A stretch of 8,289 bases of DNA from Methanoregula sp. (GTDB lineage: Archaea > Halobacteriota > Methanomicrobia > Methanomicrobiales > Methanospirillaceae). A program made the translations under genes and the position numbers. Below are positions 6,623-8,289 of the stretch, piece by piece. The stretch lies in contig PMKW01000141.1 in assembly GCA_003157895.1 (NCBI GenBank), positions 2,379 to 10,667 of the forward strand, given 5' to 3'. How positions within the stretch are numbered: position 1 is the stretch's first letter; every line of letters begins with the position of its first letter. Under the pieces are notes generated by a model, which was given only the letters and a program-made list of their open reading frames with translations, searched no databases and had not been told where the DNA came from.

Positions 6623-7423
6623 TCACGAATTTCCGGTAAGGATCCGGACTTCTGCGGTTACATCATTTCCTGTCATTTCAACACGGTAGTTCCCGGGTGC
6701 CCGGACCATGAATTCCTGTATTGTCATAATACTGTAGCCCTTGTTGAATCCCTGCTCATCCTTAAGCATGCCGTTGTCAGCATCATATACCTGCACCTTG
6801 AACCATGCATCCGGGCTTATATATGAAAGATTAACAACGTGTTCAGATGAAAGTCCGATATCGACAGTTCTCTCACCATAAAACATTTTTGGGGTTATAT
6901 TAAACTTGATGTAGAGTGGCGGGGTGATCAGGTCCTGGGTAAAGATCTCTTTCTGCCCGCCATTGAATGCGTGATTGACCGAGTAGACCAGATTATATGT
7001 CTCTGTGTACTTCTCTTCATAAGTCTGGGATGGAGTGGGATTGGTTGCAATCCCGGAAGTATCGGATATTTTCGTGGATGGAGATGTCGGGAACGGTGTC
7101 AGAGCACCTGTCGGAAGAGTTGTAGCCTGCTGGAGAGTTGAACGGGTTCCTGACGATCCTCTGATTATTGGAAGGCCGATAAAATAAACACCAGCAATTA
7201 TGACAAGGACAACAACGATTCCTGCGATAACCATGGTTTTTCCGGATCCACCGGAAGACGGTATCGGGGCTGGCGACGGTGAGAAAGGCGCCGCAGGCAC
7301 AACAGGGGGAGGCGGGGTAGGCGCAGCTGGTGCAACAAGGGGTTGTTCCAGAGGTGTGCCACAGTATTCACAGAATTTTTTGCCGGGAGCAGCCTCCTTC
7401 CCACAGGTTGTACAGAATGGCAT
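6623..7423 (-). CDS. Membrane-anchored protein with N-terminal zinc ribbon and extracytoplasmic domain
   Basis: With the ATG at 7423 the protein has 266 residues. It opens with a zinc ribbon: Cys4-x2-Cys7 and Cys18-x2-Cys21 (MPFCTTCGKE and FCEYCGTPLE). A proline/alanine-rich linker (about 28-57) leads to one hydrophobic membrane helix (about 64-87, MVIAGIVVVLVIIAGVYFIG). A Thr/Ser/Pro-rich stalk (about 90-135) and a polar, probably beta-rich C-terminal domain with NIT and NLS glycosylation sequons follow. This predicts a cytoplasmic ribbon and an external domain. This architecture is common among uncharacterised proteins of Methanomicrobia, and no specific function can be assigned. The frame is open to an ATG at 7531, which would add 36 residues. 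The inner ATG is preferred because such proteins normally begin with the ribbon and because a TATA-like box (7451-7460) predicts a start site a few bases upstream of 7423. The gene is convergent with the polyphosphate operon. Confidence 0.8.
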   Translation of the reverse strand: MPFCTTCGKEAAPGKKFCEYCGTPLEQPLVAPAAPTPPPPVVPAAPFSPSPAPIPSSGGSGKTMVIAGIVVVLVIIAGVYFIGLPIIRGSSGTRSTLQQATTLPTGALTPFPTSPSTKISDTSGIATNPTPSQTYEEKYTETYNLVYSVNHAFNGGQKEIFTQDLITPPLYIKFNITPKMFYGERTVDIGLSSEHVVNLSYISPDAWFKVQVYDADNGMLKDEQGFNKGYSIMTIQEFMVRAPGNYRVEMTGNDVTAEVRILTGNS

Positions 7424-7450
7424 ACAATCATCATAGGTTATTCCTCTATG

Positions 7451-7460
7451 ATATTTTTTC
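7451..7460 (-). promoter_or_regulatory. TATA-like box for the zinc-ribbon gene
   Basis: On the minus strand the sequence reads GAAAAAATAT, centred about 32 nt before the ATG at 7423. A typical archaeal start site would fall near 7429, giving a nearly leaderless mRNA. This fits the lack of a well-placed ribosome-binding site and supports the shorter start. Confidence 0.4.
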
Positions 7461-7463
7461 TTT

Positions 7464-7914
7464 TCCCCGGTTACAGATTCACCGTTCAGGAAGGCAAGGA
7501 TTTCTCTTTCCTCTATAAAATTGCGCTGCATCCCAAGTTTTCAATTCCGGCAGCCTGCTGATCTGTAACAAATTTGGTATTTGTACTGTTATGGTTAAAG
7601 AAATCCGCATCAATTGCAAAGTTGCTTGAGATACTCTTCTCGGGGGGGTCCAAAAAAGCATTGGCCGGGTTTATCTTTATCCGGAACACGCAAGATGCCG
7701 GTAATTATCTGCTTGCCGGGAATCCGGACTGGATTTGCAAAGAAAACAAAACCGGTTCCGCTCCTCATATATCAACGCAATTTCCGGTTCATGAGCAGGG
7801 CATTATCAGCATGTCACCGGTAAATATTGTTCTTTTTCCCTCACGGCTTTACGTTAGAATCGCATGCTGCAGCCCATCAGGTCTGTAATATTGATCCGAT
7901 ATACCCCCGCATTA
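7464..7914. other. Intergenic region between pntB and the zinc-ribbon gene
   Basis: About 450 nt with no supported gene. The open frames here (a 104-codon plus-strand frame from a TTG at 7574 and a 60-codon minus-strand frame ending at 7479) show no recognisable family or credible start signal. The 36-codon extension of the zinc-ribbon frame (7424-7531) also falls here and could be coding if the longer start is real. Structures seen are a perfect dyad ACAAAT-TTGGT-ATTTGT (7568-7584) and an interrupted stem, TTGC (7713-7716) with GCAA (7737-7740) and AATCC (7721-7725) with GGATT (7731-7735). No tRNA-like fold was found, and there is no clear T-run directly after pntB. Confidence 0.45.
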
Positions 7915-8289
7915 TTAGAACTTTTTGACAGCCTGGACAAGTTTTCCTACAGTTTCCTGTGCATCGCCATAGAGCATCCTCGTGTTGTCCCGGTAAAACA
8001 GGTCGTTCTCGATCCCGGCAAAACCCTTCCCTTGGCCGCGTTTCAGGACAATGACATTCTTTGCCTGTTCTACGTCAAGGATAGGCATACCGAAGAGCGG
8101 GCTGCCCTGCCGGTGCGCTGCCGGGTTGACCGTATCGTTAGCCCCGATCACAAGGACTACGTCAGTACTCGGGAACTCCGGGTTTATCTCGTCCCGATCG
8201 AAGAGACGATCGTAGGAAACCCCGGCCTCGGCAAGCAGGACATTCATGTGCCCGGGCATCCGCCCGGCAACCGGGTGGATCGCAAACTT
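7915..8289 (-). CDS. pntB: NAD(P) transhydrogenase subunit beta, C-terminal part (partial at window edge)
   Basis: This is the last 124 residues of PntB, continuing beyond the window on its 5' side. PntB carries half of the membrane proton channel and the NADP(H)-binding domain III. Together with PntA it couples hydride transfer between NADH and NADP+ to proton movement across the membrane. The visible part is domain III: [23 protein letters not shown], then [40 protein letters not shown] and [14 protein letters not shown], all closely matching the E. coli C-terminus ([43 protein letters not shown]). It ends at a TAA at 7917-7915. PntA and the membrane part should lie just outside the window. 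The reading frame here is intact. Confidence 0.96.
   Translation of the reverse strand, partial: [124 protein letters not shown]

Noticed and set aside
7750..7770. T-arm-like sequence GGTTCCGCTCC suggesting a tRNA
   Set aside because: No matching acceptor, D-arm or anticodon stem could be found around it.
7574..7888. 104-codon plus-strand frame in the pntB/zinc-ribbon intergenic region
   Set aside because: It has a TTG start without a ribosome-binding site, its composition is not protein-like at the end, and no family is recognisable.
1..8289. CRISPR array, insertion sequence or attachment site
   Set aside because: No regularly spaced direct repeats, transposase-like frames or terminal inverted repeats were seen.

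Overview
The window most likely comes from a methanogenic archaeon of the Methanomicrobiales type (Methanoregula or a relative). This is inferred from a DUF2115-like protein typical of methanogens, archaeal TATA-like boxes upstream of genes, GGTG/GGTGAT ribosome-binding sites matching the archaeal 16S 3' end, oligo-T termination signals, and a surface protein with an N-terminal zinc ribbon and a Thr/Ser/Pro-rich linker. No 16S rRNA or other marker gene is present, so the taxonomy is indirect.

Layout: (1) 1-154 is an upstream region with a TATA-like box inside a perfect dyad. (2) 155-835 (+) encodes a DUF2115/UPF0305-like protein with a C-terminal cysteine cluster. (3) 836-1000 is a promoter region with two TATA-like elements flanking a perfect palindrome. 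(4) 1001-6274 (+) is a tight three-gene polyphosphate operon: polyphosphate kinase ppk1, a CHAD-HD fusion protein, and a long exopolyphosphatase (Ppx/GppA). The genes overlap by 17 and 4 nt. A hairpin plus T-run follows at 6287-6327. (5) 6328-6609 is a convergent intergenic region with well-formed inverted repeats and no convincing gene. (6) 6623-7423 (-) encodes a membrane-anchored zinc-ribbon protein with an extracytoplasmic domain. (7) 7424-7914 is mostly non-coding. (8) 7915-8289 (-) is the C-terminal part of PntB, the beta subunit of proton-translocating NAD(P) transhydrogenase, cut by the window edge.

How the genes work together: PPK1 makes polyphosphate from ATP. Ppx hydrolyses it, or acts on pppGpp if it is GppA-like. 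The middle protein carries a CHAD domain, a fold known to bind polyphosphate. Its C-terminal half is recognisably related to the C-terminal HD region of the Ppx encoded just downstream. The operon therefore makes a synthase, a hydrolase, and a third protein in which a polyphosphate-binding module appears to replace the Ppx catalytic (actin-like) domains. This third protein is the most interesting item in the window.
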